Origin: Pseudomonas sp. HS6
GTDB lineage: Bacteria; Pseudomonadota; Gammaproteobacteria; Pseudomonadales; Pseudomonadaceae
Direction of reading: 5' to 3'
NCBI RefSeq assembly: GCF_023375815.1
Contig: NZ_CP067412.1
Coordinates: 2,418,001 to 2,482,000, forward strand
DNA length: 64,000 bases
The translations under genes were made by a program, and so were the position numbers. Positions 16,253 to 25,980 of the stretch are shown piece after piece. The notes under the pieces were generated by a model. It did no database searches and was not told the DNA's origin. It worked only from the letters and a program-made list of their open reading frames with translations. The stretch's first letter is position 1, and the number at the start of each line of letters is the position of its first letter.

Positions 16253-18790
16253 ATGAGCAGGAACCTCGACGACTACAACCGCATGCGCGACTTCTCGGCG
16301 ACCTCGGAACCGGCGGCAGTCAAGCAGCGGGGCAAGCAGGCCGGCGTCGATCACGCGTTGCAGTTCTGCATCCAGAAACACGACGCGTCGCACCTGCACT
16401 ACGACTTTCGCCTGGAACTCGACGGAGCGCTCAAAAGCTGGGCGGTGCCCAAGGGGCCGTCGCTGGATCCCAAGGTCAAGCGGCTGGCCGTCCACGTCGA
16501 AGACCATCCGTTGGATTACGCGACCTTCGAAGGCAGCATTCCTGAAGGGCATTACGGCGCCGGGGATGTGATCGTCTGGGATCGCGGTGTGTGGATCCCG
16601 CTGGAAGACCCGCAGAAGGCCTACGCCAAGGGCAAGCTCAAGTTCGAGCTGCAAGGCGAGAAGCTCGGCGGCATCTGGAATCTGGTGCGCACCCACATGC
16701 CGGGCAAGCAGGAGCAATGGTTTCTGATCAAGCATCAGGACACCGCCGCCCGGCCGCAAAACGATTACGACGTGCTGGTCGCCGAGCCGGACAGCGTGCT
16801 CAGCGAGCGAACCCTGGTCGACAAGCCCAAACTCGACGCCAGACAAGTCAAACCGCTTAAAAAACCAACGCGCAAACCGGCTTCGGGAAAGCTTGTCGGC
16901 GCACACAAGGCCCGGATTCCCGCGCAGTTGAAGCCGCAACTGGCCACGCTGGTGGACAGTGCGCCGGCGGGAGACTGGAGCTACGAAATCAAGTTCGACG
17001 GCTACCGGATCATGGCGCGCATCGATCATGACGACGTGCAGTTGTTCACCCGTAACGGCCATGACTGGACGCACAAACTGCCTGAGCAAGCCCGGGCGCT
17101 CGCCGCGCTGGGGCTGGAATCGGCCTGGCTTGACGGTGAAATGGTCGTCGCCAACGAAGAGGGTGTTCCCGATTTCCAAGCGCTGCAGAACGCCTTCGAA
17201 GCCAGCCGCAGCGCCAACATCATTTATTACCTGTTCGACCTGCCTTACCTCAACGGTGTCGACCTGCGCGAAGTGCCGGTGGAAGAGCGACGCGCCGCGC
17301 TGGCCACGGTATTGAAGGCACACAAGGATCCGCTGTTGCGCTTCTCCGAAGCCTTTGACGAAACCCCGGAGGCGTTGCTCAACAGCGCCTGCCAGATGCA
17401 GATGGAAGGCTTGATCGGCAAGCGCATCGGCTCGCCTTATGTGTCACGGCGCAGCAGCGACTGGATCAAGCTCAAGTGCAAGCATCGTCAGGAATTCGTG
17501 ATTGTCGGCTACACCGACCCCAAGGGTTCGCGCAGCGCGTTCGGCGCTTTGTTGCTGGGGCTGCATGATCGCGACAGCGGTGAATTGCGCTATGCCGGCA
17601 AGGTTGGCACCGGTTTCAATGAGGCCACATTGAAAAGCCTCCTCGCGCAGTTGAAGCCATTGCGGGCGAAGAAACCGGCCGTGGTCAACCCGCCGAGTGG
17701 CTTCGAGGTCAAAGGCGTGCACTGGCTGAAACCGAGCCAGTTGGCGGAAGTCGCGTTTGCCGAAATGACTCAGGATGGCTCGGTGCGTCACGCGGTGTTT
17801 CATGGCGTGCGTGAGGACAAACCGGCCAAGGACATCACTGAGGAGCGAGCCAAAACCATGAAGACGTCAAAGACTCAAGCCACCGCGCCGTCCCAATCCG
17901 GCCTGGCTGACGACAAGGTGCGGATCACCCACCCCGACCGGGTGATCGACGCGAGCAGCGGCACCACAAAGATGCAACTGGCCGAGTATTACGCCAGCGT
18001 CGCCGAATGGATCCTGCCGCAACTCAAGGATCGCCCGGTGGCGCTGGTGCGGGCGCCGGACGGAATCGCCGGTGAATTGTTCTTCCAGAAAAACGCCGAG
18101 CATCTGGCGATCCCCGGTATTCGTACGCTGGACAAGCACGTCACCGGGCAACCGGTGATGCTGATCAACAACGCCGAAGCCCTGATCGGTGCGGTTCAGA
18201 TGAGCACCGTCGAACTTCACACCTGGAACGCCACCACGGTGGACCTGGAGAAACCCGACCGTTTCGTCCTCGACCTCGACCCCGATCCTGCGTTGCCTTG
18301 GAAAAGCATGGTCGAAGCCACAGCCATGACCCTGACCGTGCTGGAAGAACTGGGTTTGCGGGCATTCCTCAAGACCAGTGGCGGCAAGGGCATTCATCTG
18401 GTGGTGCCGCTGATCCGCAAGCAAGGCTGGGACGAGGTCAAGGATTTCAGCCATGCCATCGTCAGTCACATGGCCAAGTTGTTGCCGGAACGGTTTTCGG
18501 CGGTGTCCGGGCCGAAGAACCGGGTGGGGCGGATCTTCATCGATTACCTGCGCAACGGTCTCGGCGCCACCACCATTTGCGCCTACGCGGCGCGCACACG
18601 GGAAGGGCTGCCAGTATCGGTGCCGCTGTTTATCGATGAAGTGAAAGAGATCAAGGGCGGCAATCAGTGGAATATTCATAACGTCCACGAACGACTGGCG
18701 GATGTCGGTGATGAGCCCTGGGCGGACATGAAGACAACCCGCCAGAGCATCACGGCCGAGATGCGCAAACGGGTCGGCATGAAAAAATGA
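16253..18790 (+). CDS. ligD: Multidomain DNA ligase D (non-homologous end joining)
   Basis: LigD repairs double-strand breaks together with Ku. The 845-residue protein has the order 3'-phosphoesterase (about 35-160, 'HDASHLHYDFRLE' and 'EGHYGAGDVIVWD'), ATP-dependent ligase (about 215-510, catalytic Lys247 in EIKFDGYR) and polymerase/primase (about 550-840, metal site DLDPDP near 673). This is the P. aeruginosa type of LigD. A Lys/Pro-rich linker joins the first two domains. I chose ATG 16253, which follows GGCAGG; an ATG at 16232 overlaps the previous stop but has no clear site. No ku gene lies in the window. Confidence 0.95.
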   Translation: MSRNLDDYNRMRDFSATSEPAAVKQRGKQAGVDHALQFCIQKHDASHLHYDFRLELDGALKSWAVPKGPSLDPKVKRLAVHVEDHPLDYATFEGSIPEGHYGAGDVIVWDRGVWIPLEDPQKAYAKGKLKFELQGEKLGGIWNLVRTHMPGKQEQWFLIKHQDTAARPQNDYDVLVAEPDSVLSERTLVDKPKLDARQVKPLKKPTRKPASGKLVGAHKARIPAQLKPQLATLVDSAPAGDWSYEIKFDGYRIMARIDHDDVQLFTRNGHDWTHKLPEQARALAALGLESAWLDGEMVVANEEGVPDFQALQNAFEASRSANIIYYLFDLPYLNGVDLREVPVEERRAALATVLKAHKDPLLRFSEAFDETPEALLNSACQMQMEGLIGKRIGSPYVSRRSSDWIKLKCKHRQEFVIVGYTDPKGSRSAFGALLLGLHDRDSGELRYAGKVGTGFNEATLKSLLAQLKPLRAKKPAVVNPPSGFEVKGVHWLKPSQLAEVAFAEMTQDGSVRHAVFHGVREDKPAKDITEERAKTMKTSKTQATAPSQSGLADDKVRITHPDRVIDASSGTTKMQLAEYYASVAEWILPQLKDRPVALVRAPDGIAGELFFQKNAEHLAIPGIRTLDKHVTGQPVMLINNAEALIGAVQMSTVELHTWNATTVDLEKPDRFVLDLDPDPALPWKSMVEATAMTLTVLEELGLRAFLKTSGGKGIHLVVPLIRKQGWDEVKDFSHAIVSHMAKLLPERFSAVSGPKNRVGRIFIDYLRNGLGATTICAYAARTREGLPVSVPLFIDEVKEIKGGNQWNIHNVHERLADVGDEPWADMKTTRQSITAEMRKRVGMKK

Positions 18791-19204
18791 TCAGGTGTCG
18801 CGCAGCAAGTCGTGGGCGTTGAGCAATTGGTAGGCGACTTCCGGATGCTTTTTCAGACCGCGACGGATGGCGGCCGGAATGGATTGTTTTGTCTTGCGGC
18901 AGAGCCCCGGCAGTTCATCGATCCTGATTTCGATCCCGAGCATGGTTTTGACCACGTTGTCACCGGGGGAGATTTCCACGCGAATACCCAACTGCTCGAA
19001 CATCCTGCCTTGCAGGCGCTCAAGATCGGCCAGACTTTGCAGGTTTTCCAGACGATCGAGCAGGCGTTTTTCTTCCTGTCGGGTCAGTAACAGGATGCGT
19101 ACATCTGCGCCAGGATTTTCCAGCAGCGGATCGCGCCCGCAGTCGCAGGCGCCGGGCGGGCAGGGTGAGCGGATCGGGGCGGAAATCGTCATGGCCTCCA
19201 TCAT
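18791..19204 (-). CDS. Hypothetical protein with N-terminal Cys cluster (137 aa)
   Basis: A soluble protein whose first 25 residues carry three Cys (15, 20, 22 in CPPGACDCGRD), a possible metal site, followed by long helices (about 40-75, 'RQEEKRLLDRLENLQSLADLERLQ') that could form a coiled coil. I do not recognise a family. Three Met codons (residues 1, 2 and 5) could start it; a GGAGG lies inside the first codons and fits none ideally. Its stop codon abuts the ligD stop with no gap and no terminator, so the two transcripts must overlap. Confidence 0.7.
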   Translation of the reverse strand: MMEAMTISAPIRSPCPPGACDCGRDPLLENPGADVRILLLTRQEEKRLLDRLENLQSLADLERLQGRMFEQLGIRVEISPGDNVVKTMLGIEIRIDELPGLCRKTKQSIPAAIRRGLKKHPEVAYQLLNAHDLLRDT

Positions 19205-19287
19205 AGAGGCCGTTCGACGATTTTGCCCATGGTCACCCGGCTGCCGTCCATCGGCAGAGTGCTGATTGGCGACGTCGAGCGTGAGGC

Positions 19288-19602
19288 TTACTGCGACAAG
19301 CCTTCGTAATGAACCAGGATGGCGTTGGCCAGCTCTTCATCGCTGGCATTCAGGCCGGGATTGTCCTGGCGCACCTGTTGCAGCACCGACTCCAGATACA
19401 CACCACGGATGGCACCGCCGCTGGCGACGAAGGCGGACAGGTCGTCACGGGCCGGAATCACCATTTTGTGATCTTTGAAGGTGGAGTACAGCGACGCTGA
19501 AACACCCGCCGAAGTAGCGACATCTCCCGCATCCACACGGGCGAAGGCCGAACCAAAGGGCAGGCACAGCACAAGAGACGAAACGAGTAATAAACGACGC
19601 AT
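19288..19602 (-). CDS. DUF2388 small exported protein
   Basis: A 104-residue protein with a signal peptide (hydrophobic core about 4-17, cleavage after AFA) and the DUF2388 signature: 'ATSAGVSASLYSTFKDHKMVIPARDDLSAFVASGGAIRGVYLESVL'. The family is common in Pseudomonas and has no known function; homologues are sometimes misnamed after a Holliday-junction helicase subunit. GGAGG precedes the ATG at 19602. It is monocistronic and divergent from the chemoreceptor gene. Confidence 0.87.
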   Translation of the reverse strand: MRRLLLVSSLVLCLPFGSAFARVDAGDVATSAGVSASLYSTFKDHKMVIPARDDLSAFVASGGAIRGVYLESVLQQVRQDNPGLNASDEELANAILVHYEGLSQ

Positions 19603-19848
19603 GACGGTTTCCTCCAGCAGCGTAAAGCGAAAAGGAAGTACCACATAATGTGAGAGGTGCTGCGTGGCTTGGGAGTTCCATGCGCCGGAACAAGTTCTCG
19701 GGGCTGCAAACCGATAACTGCCGCACACTATTCTTTTTTACCGGATGTGACGACACACGTTGCGACGCTCTAACCCGGCGGGTTCGCGGAAATAGGCTTA
19801 ACTGAAGCTTTGAAAGCGCTGTGCGGCGCGACCAGGGAGGAAATCACC

Positions 19849-21462
19849 GTGTCGATCAAACTGCGTTTGGTGTTGCTGATCGCGACCAGCCTGCTTACGG
19901 CGTTGATCGTGAGCCTGGTCAGTTATGTCGGCAACCAGCGGATGGCTTCGGCGGTCAGTGATAACGCGGTCAGCATGAGCGCGCTGCGCAACCACATGGA
20001 AGCCGACATGATGCACGACGCCCTGCGCGCCGATGTCTATTCGGCGATGCTCGTGGGGCTGGGAAAAAGCACCAGCACGGCGGACGAGGTGCGCAGTTCC
20101 GTCGAAGAGCACGCTGCGCATTTTCGCGAGGTGCTGGGCGAGAACCTGAAACTGCCGCTCGACGCCACGATCCGGACCGCACTGGAGCAGATTCGCCCCA
20201 GTCTCGACACCTACATCAACGCCGGTGAGCGGATCGTCGGGCTGGCACTGGACAACCCGGACACGGCGCAACAGGAACTCGGCACGTTCAGCGCCGCGTT
20301 CAGCCAGCTCGAAGAGCAGATGGCGTCCCTGAGCGAGTTGATCGAAACCAATACCCGGCAGACCAGCCAGGGCACCGAAGCCGCGATCCGCAACGCCAAC
20401 ATCGCCCTTGGGATCGTGCTGATCGCTAGCCTGTTACTGCTTTTGGCTCAGGGCCGCTGGGTGATCCTGAGCATCACCGGCCCGCTGAAGACTGCCAGTC
20501 GCATCGCGGAAAGCATCGCCCATGGCAATCTCAGCGAGCCAATCGCCGAGCCTTCGGGCAAGGACGAGGCCAGCGTGCTGATTCGTACACTGGCGACCAT
20601 GCAGCGGGACTTGCGCGACATGATCGGCGTGGTTCGCCACAACGCTCACGGCGTCAGCGGCATGAGCGAGCAACTGAGTCACGGCTGCCATCAGGTGGCC
20701 GACAGCAGCCAGCAACAAAGCACCGCTGCTGGCACCATGGCTGCGGCCGCGAGCCAGATGACCGCCAGCATCGAAGAAATCACCCGCCACGCCGAACGGG
20801 CGTTGAACATGGCCAGCCAGGCCGAGTCACTGGCGAAAAACGGCGGGCAGGTGATCCATCAGGTGGTCAGCGACATGGACGACATCGCCCGTTCCGCCCA
20901 GCAGTCGGCGCAGGTGATCCGCACGCTGGATCTGGAGTCCGAAGGCATCTTCAACATCATCCAAGTGATCAAGAGCATCGCCGACCAGACCAACCTGTTG
21001 GCACTCAACGCGGCCATCGAAGCGGCCCGAGCGGGCGAGCAGGGCAGGGGGTTTGCCGTGGTCGCCGATGAAGTGCGCAGCCTTGCCGCTCGCACCAGCG
21101 CCTCAACCCAGGAAATCGCCGCGATGGTCGCACGGATCCAGAACAGCACCCGCGAAGCGGTCAGCAGCATGGAGGCGGGCGTGGCCCTGGTCGACAAAGG
21201 CATGGCGGTCACCGCCGACGTCGAGCGCGCCATCCGCGAAATCCTCGAAGCCACCCTGAACACCACGCAACTGGTCAACGACATCACCCGCACCATTGGC
21301 GAACAGAGCCAGGCGAGCAACGAAATCGCCCATCAGGTGGAGATGATTGCCGGCATGTCGGAGGGCAACAGCAAAGTGATCGGCGAGACGGCGAATACGA
21401 CGGATGAGTTGTCGAGCCTGGCGGGGCGGCTGGCGCAGTCGGTGGATCGGTTTCGGTTGTGA
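19849..21462 (+). CDS. Methyl-accepting chemotaxis protein
   Basis: A 537-residue transmembrane chemoreceptor. TM1 is at about 7-27; a ~155-residue periplasmic helical sensor of the four-helix-bundle type ('[23 protein letters not shown]') follows, then TM2 (about 187-207), a HAMP domain, and a long cytoplasmic signalling hairpin with the conserved tip '[34 protein letters not shown]'. The start is GTG at 19849 with GGAGG 8 bases upstream. No CheR-tethering pentapeptide is seen at the C-terminus. The ligand is unknown. Confidence 0.94.
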   Translation: MSIKLRLVLLIATSLLTALIVSLVSYVGNQRMASAVSDNAVSMSALRNHMEADMMHDALRADVYSAMLVGLGKSTSTADEVRSSVEEHAAHFREVLGENLKLPLDATIRTALEQIRPSLDTYINAGERIVGLALDNPDTAQQELGTFSAAFSQLEEQMASLSELIETNTRQTSQGTEAAIRNANIALGIVLIASLLLLLAQGRWVILSITGPLKTASRIAESIAHGNLSEPIAEPSGKDEASVLIRTLATMQRDLRDMIGVVRHNAHGVSGMSEQLSHGCHQVADSSQQQSTAAGTMAAAASQMTASIEEITRHAERALNMASQAESLAKNGGQVIHQVVSDMDDIARSAQQSAQVIRTLDLESEGIFNIIQVIKSIADQTNLLALNAAIEAARAGEQGRGFAVVADEVRSLAARTSASTQEIAAMVARIQNSTREAVSSMEAGVALVDKGMAVTADVERAIREILEATLNTTQLVNDITRTIGEQSQASNEIAHQVEMIAGMSEGNSKVIGETANTTDELSSLAGRLAQSVDRFRL

Positions 21463-21503
21463 TGCGAATACAGTTTTTGCTTAAGGTGGGCTGAGCAAGC
21501 GGA

Positions 21504-22013
21504 TCACTGATCCGCTTTTCGCCGCACATTGATAGTTGCCTCAACCTTGAGTCTGAAATTGTACTTTGAGTTGAAACGATTCTTTGCGTTGAGTTCTGGT
21601 TTAACGAAGGGTGACTTTTTGTTGCAGACGTAGGCGATTTTGGGGTGGTAGTCAGCCAGGAATTGCTCGCCGTGTGCATCAATCAAAAATTGAATAGTCG
21701 ACTCCAATTGTTTGATCCCTTGGCCTTGCCAGCCCCCTCCATCTCGGTCTTTCAACTCAACAAGGTAAAGCGCGTCATCAGTCCTCAGCATGCAGTCACA
21801 TCGATCCCGACCTTTTTCCTCACCGTCTTTGATCACGCATTTGTCAATCGCGGTAAACACGATCGATTTTTGGAGAGGATTCAATACCGAGGCTATCCAT
21901 TCTTTCTGGTTTCCTGTGTCGACATAAGCCACTGGAAACTCTTGATCGTCACGCAGCCCAAATTCGGCATCAGTAAACGGACCTGTCTGGCAGCGGATAT
22001 CAAAAAAATTCAT
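21504..22013 (-). CDS. PD-(D/E)xK nuclease-like protein, partner of the adjacent ATPase
   Basis: A 169-residue protein whose centre reads DRCDCMLRTDDALYLVELKD: Asp73 followed by Glu86-x-Lys88 at the end of a hydrophobic strand, the spacing and context of a PD-(D/E)xK nuclease core. A later Gln (QLES) fits the conserved polar helix residue of that fold. I do not recognise a named family. The ATG overlaps the ATPase stop (ATGA), so the two are translationally coupled. The low G+C (25 of 60 in the nearby 22501-22560) contrasts with the neighbours. ATPase-nuclease pairs of this kind are typical of anti-phage systems (compare Septu, Gabija, PARIS), so a defence effector is inferred. Confidence 0.68.
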   Translation of the reverse strand: MNFFDIRCQTGPFTDAEFGLRDDQEFPVAYVDTGNQKEWIASVLNPLQKSIVFTAIDKCVIKDGEEKGRDRCDCMLRTDDALYLVELKDRDGGGWQGQGIKQLESTIQFLIDAHGEQFLADYHPKIAYVCNKKSPFVKPELNAKNRFNSKYNFRLKVEATINVRRKADQ

Positions 22014-23245
22014 CCTTTCAGCTCATCCTCGATATCAAGGAGCGCATCAAATAAATCATTGCCTTCTTGCAAGGATCTGTTCAGAAAATTGTCATCGGAA
22101 GGAATGCCATCAACCATTGGCAGCTTCTTTATAGATCCGGTTTTTTCGTCGGCTTGGTAAATCGCCAACTCATCGATGTCCACTAGCGCATGCAAGGGAA
22201 TAACCGCTGCGAGTTTAGGGAGCAGCTCCTTATCGCGTTTTTCCTTGAGAATGCTGTCCTGCAGGTGTTTGCCTTGTACGGCAATCGTCAGGTAATTCAC
22301 CACATAGGGGCTATGAGTTGTCATCACCAGGCGGTTGTTCTGTCCGTGATTGAAATGCAAGAGGCTCTGCAAGACACTCCATTGCGATTGTGGGTACAGA
22401 TTCTGCTCGGGCTCTTCGACGATATTGATAAACGCTGATTTGTTGAATCTGGAAGACAATGTGGAGAGCGCGATACGTCTTTGCTCTTCAGTCAGCGAAT
22501 CAATGGAAAAGATCTGTTTAACTTCTTTTCTGAACCGATCCAGTTCATCGGCACTCATGGTCTCCTGTCGCTCTTCGCTGCGTTCTTGAACCGCGTTGGA
22601 CAGGTAGTGGCTCACCAGATGCAATGGCACGGCAGACTGAAAACCACTGGAGGCATCTGCCAACCGGAGTTTGTAGTCTGATTCACGAATGTTGAGGATA
22701 TCGTTCAGCTTGTCGTATTCGAGTTCTGCCTGATTGATAGGCAGCAGCAGAGCGCCCTTCATATTGGCTTTGGCTGCATCGAACTCGGTCAGGAACTCCT
22801 TGAGCGAGTCAGAGGACAATTTCAGTTCGCGCGGGTGCCTGACATAGGAGATAAAGTTGCGCTCGGCAGGCACGTACATGATCTGAGGCAAATGGTAGCC
22901 ACCACCTTTTGATTCAGAGATATGCAGCTGTCCCCGCAGAAAATGAATCGAGTAGGCCTCGCCCTCGTATTCGATCTCTGTTGCATCAGTGAGGTAGTGC
23001 TCTAGCCTGTGATAAGTCAAAAAAGGTTTGATGAATTTGTTCTTTCTCTCGAACCATTTTTTTTCGTAATCACCCCGCACCAACGCCTTTTCGATCCAGG
23101 AGAAGGTCGAGTAGAGCTTGGCCAGCGTACTTTTCCCGGAGCCCTGGTTGCCCACGAACACGGTCACGCGTTTGAACTCTATCCAGCCTTCGTTCTTCAC
23201 ACCATCGCGGATAGGGCCAAAATGCTTGACGCGTAGTCGGGTCAT
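22010..23245 (-). CDS. AAA/ABC-type ATPase (AAA_15/AAA_21, OLD-like), putative defence sensor
   Basis: A 411-residue ATPase with Walker A VGNQGSGKST (31-40), an ABC-like signature ASSGFQS (198-204), Walker B with catalytic Glu IVEEPEQNLYP (274-284) and the H-loop TTHSPYVVNYL (309-319). The helical insertion between Walker A and the signature is that of AAA_15/21 proteins found in Septu, PARIS, retron and similar systems. No C-terminal Toprim domain is visible, so the nuclease activity must come from the coupled downstream gene. It is the first gene of the two-gene operon, and its composition marks it as foreign to the backbone. Confidence 0.82.
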   Translation of the reverse strand: MTRLRVKHFGPIRDGVKNEGWIEFKRVTVFVGNQGSGKSTLAKLYSTFSWIEKALVRGDYEKKWFERKNKFIKPFLTYHRLEHYLTDATEIEYEGEAYSIHFLRGQLHISESKGGGYHLPQIMYVPAERNFISYVRHPRELKLSSDSLKEFLTEFDAAKANMKGALLLPINQAELEYDKLNDILNIRESDYKLRLADASSGFQSAVPLHLVSHYLSNAVQERSEERQETMSADELDRFRKEVKQIFSIDSLTEEQRRIALSTLSSRFNKSAFINIVEEPEQNLYPQSQWSVLQSLLHFNHGQNNRLVMTTHSPYVVNYLTIAVQGKHLQDSILKEKRDKELLPKLAAVIPLHALVDIDELAIYQADEKTGSIKKLPMVDGIPSDDNFLNRSLQEGNDLFDALLDIEDELKG

Positions 23246-23367
23246 TGATCACTCCATAAGGACGAGCTTTTACGGTATAGCGGTGCAGCATATCAGGGCG
23301 GGGGATAAACGGGAGTGCCAAATCAGAACGAAAAGTACAGATACGAACAGGGTTGTCTTGAAGACAT

Positions 23368-23400
23368 AAAGGCTCTGGCGAAGCAATTGCCAGAGCCTTT
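23368..23400. terminator. Hairpin between the ATPase promoter region and the NTF2-like gene
   Basis: A 12-bp stem, AAAGGCTCTGGC / GCCAGAGCCTTT, with a 9-base loop lies just beyond the stop of the 23409-23834 gene. It ends in a stronger T-run on the plus strand than on the minus strand, so it may work in both directions. Confidence 0.8.
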
Positions 23401-23408
23401 TTTCATCA

Positions 23409-23834
23409 TCAGAACTTGTAAGCCTGACGGCCCACCAGCAACCACTTGCCAGCCTGCTTCTGCCAGATCTGAAGGTTCTCGATTTCGGTCGGTACGACCT
23501 CGGTGCCTTTGATGGCCTGCCCCGAAAAATGGTGGCGAACCAGCGCGGTGTCACCGGAGAGGGTGATGGTCTGTTTCTGCATTTCCAGGGTCTTGAACGC
23601 GCTCTTGCCGGTTTCGATATCGGCAATGAAATCCTTCTTGTCCTGAATCTTGCCGCTGGAATGGCCGTAGGTGAGGTTGTCGGCGGTCAGGGAGTTCAGT
23701 TCGGCGATATCCTTGTGCAGCATCGCCTGGGTCAGGTGGTCGACTGCCTGGGCGACCTCTTGTTCCGCCGGCGCAGCGGCGACATAGCCACTGAAGAGGC
23801 AGAGCAGACCGAGCAGCATTTTGGTTTTGTTCAT
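23409..23834 (-). CDS. Exported NTF2-like (DUF4440) protein
   Basis: A 141-residue protein with a signal peptide (about 1-21, cleavage near AAA) and an NTF2-like cone fold: 'AVDHLTQAMLHKDIAELNSLTADNLTYGHSSGKIQDKKDFI', a 'DTALVRHHFSGQA' strand and a C-terminal 'LQIWQKQAGKWLLVGRQAYKF'. SnoaL-like or DUF4440 members are ligand-binding proteins or enzymes of varied function. No partner gene is close. The upstream gap to mqo is large. Confidence 0.85.
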   Translation of the reverse strand: MNKTKMLLGLLCLFSGYVAAAPAEQEVAQAVDHLTQAMLHKDIAELNSLTADNLTYGHSSGKIQDKKDFIADIETGKSAFKTLEMQKQTITLSGDTALVRHHFSGQAIKGTEVVPTEIENLQIWQKQAGKWLLVGRQAYKF

Positions 23835-24266
23835 GGGTTTTCCTTATTGTTATAGATCATCGAAGCGACTGAGCTATTTGTCAGTCGTCGTACAACTTAG
23901 CAGGAATGCACCGGCGTTAGAAAGCGCTTGAGGAACCCATCGAAAACTATCCGGTCGCGAACAGACGCGCGGGTTTGTCCTGACGTGATATTCTTCGCCC
24001 CACTTGGTTTGACCTAATTCAGTCTGGCGCGCTTTTCGGCGAGCCGACCGAACCCCTGTCGCTCAAGTAGCTGAAGCCAATAATGATAAGAAGTCAGTTC
24101 AGAAGGGACATATAACTGAGGTCGACGCAGCCTGTCGGCCTTGTGTGCCCACCCGTCAAAATTGAAGTGTGCCGGAACCCGCGACGCTGGCCTGAGTGTC
24201 GCGAACAAGGGGAACTCATACGTACAACAGCGGCGGGCGGAAGGCGTTTTATCATAGGTGCAACAG
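23835..24266. other. 432-bp intergenic region upstream of mqo
   Basis: This gap separates the divergent NTF2-like and mqo genes and must hold both promoters. Frames on either strand lack Pseudomonas-like codon use or a ribosome-binding site, so I see no gene here. No strong hairpin or repeat stands out. Confidence 0.6.
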
Positions 24267-25913
24267 ATGTTTAAAAAAGTGAACACAGCCTTGCTGGGGC
24301 TGGCTTTGGCGATGGGGATGTCGTCCGCCAATGCCGAAGAAGCAAAGAAAGTCGACGTCCTGCTGATCGGCGGCGGCATCATGAGCACCACCCTGGGTGT
24401 GTGGATCAATGAGCTGGAACCGACCTGGTCGATGGAAATGGTCGAGCGCCTCGACGGCGTCGCCCTGGAGAGCTCCAACGGCTGGAACAACGCCGGTACT
24501 GGTCACTCCGCACTGGCCGAACTGAACTACACCCCGGAAGACGAGAACGGCAAAGTGTCGATCCCGAAAGCCGTCGAAATCAACGAAGCGTTCCAGGTTT
24601 CGCGTCAGTTCTGGGCCTGGCAGGTTCAGCAAGGCGTCCTGAAGGACCCTCGCTCGTTCATCAACACCACTCCGCACATGAGCTTCGTGTGGGGCGATGA
24701 CAACATCAAGTTCCTGAAAAAGCGCTACGAAGCCCTGCAAGCGAGCCCGCTGTTCGCCGGCATGCAGTACTCCGAAGACCCGGCTGTGATCAAGAAGTGG
24801 GTTCCGCTGATGATGGAAGGGCGTGACCCGAACCAGAAAATCGCGGCCACCTGGAGCCCGCTGGGTACCGACATGAACTTCGGCGAAATCACCCGCCAGT
24901 TCGCCGGTTACCTGCAGACCAAGCCTAACTTCAGCATGAAGCTGTCGAGCGAAGTACAGGACATCACCAAGAACGCCGATGGCACCTGGCGCGTCAGCTA
25001 CAAGAACCTGAAAGACGGCACCAAGACTGAAACCGACGCCAAGTTCGTGTTCATCGGCGCCGGCGGCGGTGCTCTGCACCTGCTGCAGAAGTCCGGTATC
25101 GAAGAAGCCAAGGAATATGCTGGCTTCCCGGTAGGCGGCTCGTTCCTGGTGACCGATAACCCGGCCATCGCCGAGCAGCACCTGGCCAAGGCTTACGGTA
25201 AAGCTTCGGTTGGCGCGCCTCCGATGTCCGTTCCGCACCTGGACACCCGTGTCCTGGACGGCAAGCGCGTCATCCTGTTTGGCCCGTTCGCAACCTTCAG
25301 CACCAAGTTCCTGAAGGAAGGTTCGTACCTGGACCTGCTGACCAGCACCACTACCCACAACATCTGGCCTATGACCAAGGTCGGCATCAAGGAATACCCG
25401 CTGGTCGAGTACCTGGCCGGTCAACTGATGCTGTCGGATGAAGACCGTCTGAACGCGCTGAAGGAATACTTCCCGAACGCCAAAGCCGAAGACTGGCGCC
25501 TGTGGCAAGCCGGCCAACGCGTGCAAATCATCAAGCGTGATGAAGCCGCTGGCGGCGTGCTGAAACTGGGCACCGAAATCGTTGCTTCGAAAGACGGCTC
25601 CATCGCCGGTCTGCTGGGCGCATCGCCAGGCGCATCGACCGCTGCACCGATCATGCTGAGCGTGCTGCAGAAAGTCTTCAAAGACAAAGTCGCTACCCCT
25701 GAGTGGCAAGCCAAGCTGCACCAGATCGTTCCAAGCTACGGCACCCAGCTGAACAACGATCCAGCCAAAGTGGCTGAAGAGTGGGCTTACACCGCCAAGA
25801 TCCTGCAACTGCCAACCCCACCGGTGATTGGTCAGGCTGCAGCTCCAGCGGCGGAAGCGGCTGACAAGGCTAAAGCTCCAAAGGAAAACGCTGCACGTGA
25901 CATGGCTCTGTAA
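24267..25913 (+). CDS. mqo: Malate:quinone oxidoreductase with signal-like N-terminus
   Basis: Mqo oxidises malate to oxaloacetate and passes electrons to the quinone pool. The 548-residue protein has the FAD-binding [10 protein letters not shown] motif after residue 35, '[21 protein letters not shown]', '[19 protein letters not shown]' and the C-terminal '[20 protein letters not shown]', all hallmarks of Mqo. Residues 1-23 resemble a cleavable signal peptide (SSANA before the mature start), as in some Pseudomonas Mqo proteins and unlike E. coli Mqo. A Lys/Ala-rich tail of about 25 residues extends the C-terminus. AGGTG lies 6 bases before the ATG. Codon use is that of a highly expressed gene. 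A strong terminator follows. Confidence 0.95.
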   Translation: MFKKVNTALLGLALAMGMSSANAEEAKKVDVLLIGGGIMSTTLGVWINELEPTWSMEMVERLDGVALESSNGWNNAGTGHSALAELNYTPEDENGKVSIPKAVEINEAFQVSRQFWAWQVQQGVLKDPRSFINTTPHMSFVWGDDNIKFLKKRYEALQASPLFAGMQYSEDPAVIKKWVPLMMEGRDPNQKIAATWSPLGTDMNFGEITRQFAGYLQTKPNFSMKLSSEVQDITKNADGTWRVSYKNLKDGTKTETDAKFVFIGAGGGALHLLQKSGIEEAKEYAGFPVGGSFLVTDNPAIAEQHLAKAYGKASVGAPPMSVPHLDTRVLDGKRVILFGPFATFSTKFLKEGSYLDLLTSTTTHNIWPMTKVGIKEYPLVEYLAGQLMLSDEDRLNALKEYFPNAKAEDWRLWQAGQRVQIIKRDEAAGGVLKLGTEIVASKDGSIAGLLGASPGASTAAPIMLSVLQKVFKDKVATPEWQAKLHQIVPSYGTQLNNDPAKVAEEWAYTAKILQLPTPPVIGQAAAPAAEAADKAKAPKENAARDMAL

Positions 25914-25926
25914 TTCAGACGCCTGA

Positions 25927-25972
25927 CACACAAAGCCCACTGAACCGGTAACGGTCAGTGGGCTTTTTTGTG
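25927..25972. terminator. Bidirectional intrinsic terminator between mqo and the SnoaL-like gene
   Basis: AAAGCCCACTGA / TCAGTGGGCTTT forms a 12-bp stem (25932-25943 with 25955-25966) with T's on the plus strand and A's before the stem, serving both convergent genes. Confidence 0.93.
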
Positions 25973-25980
25973 TCCGGATT

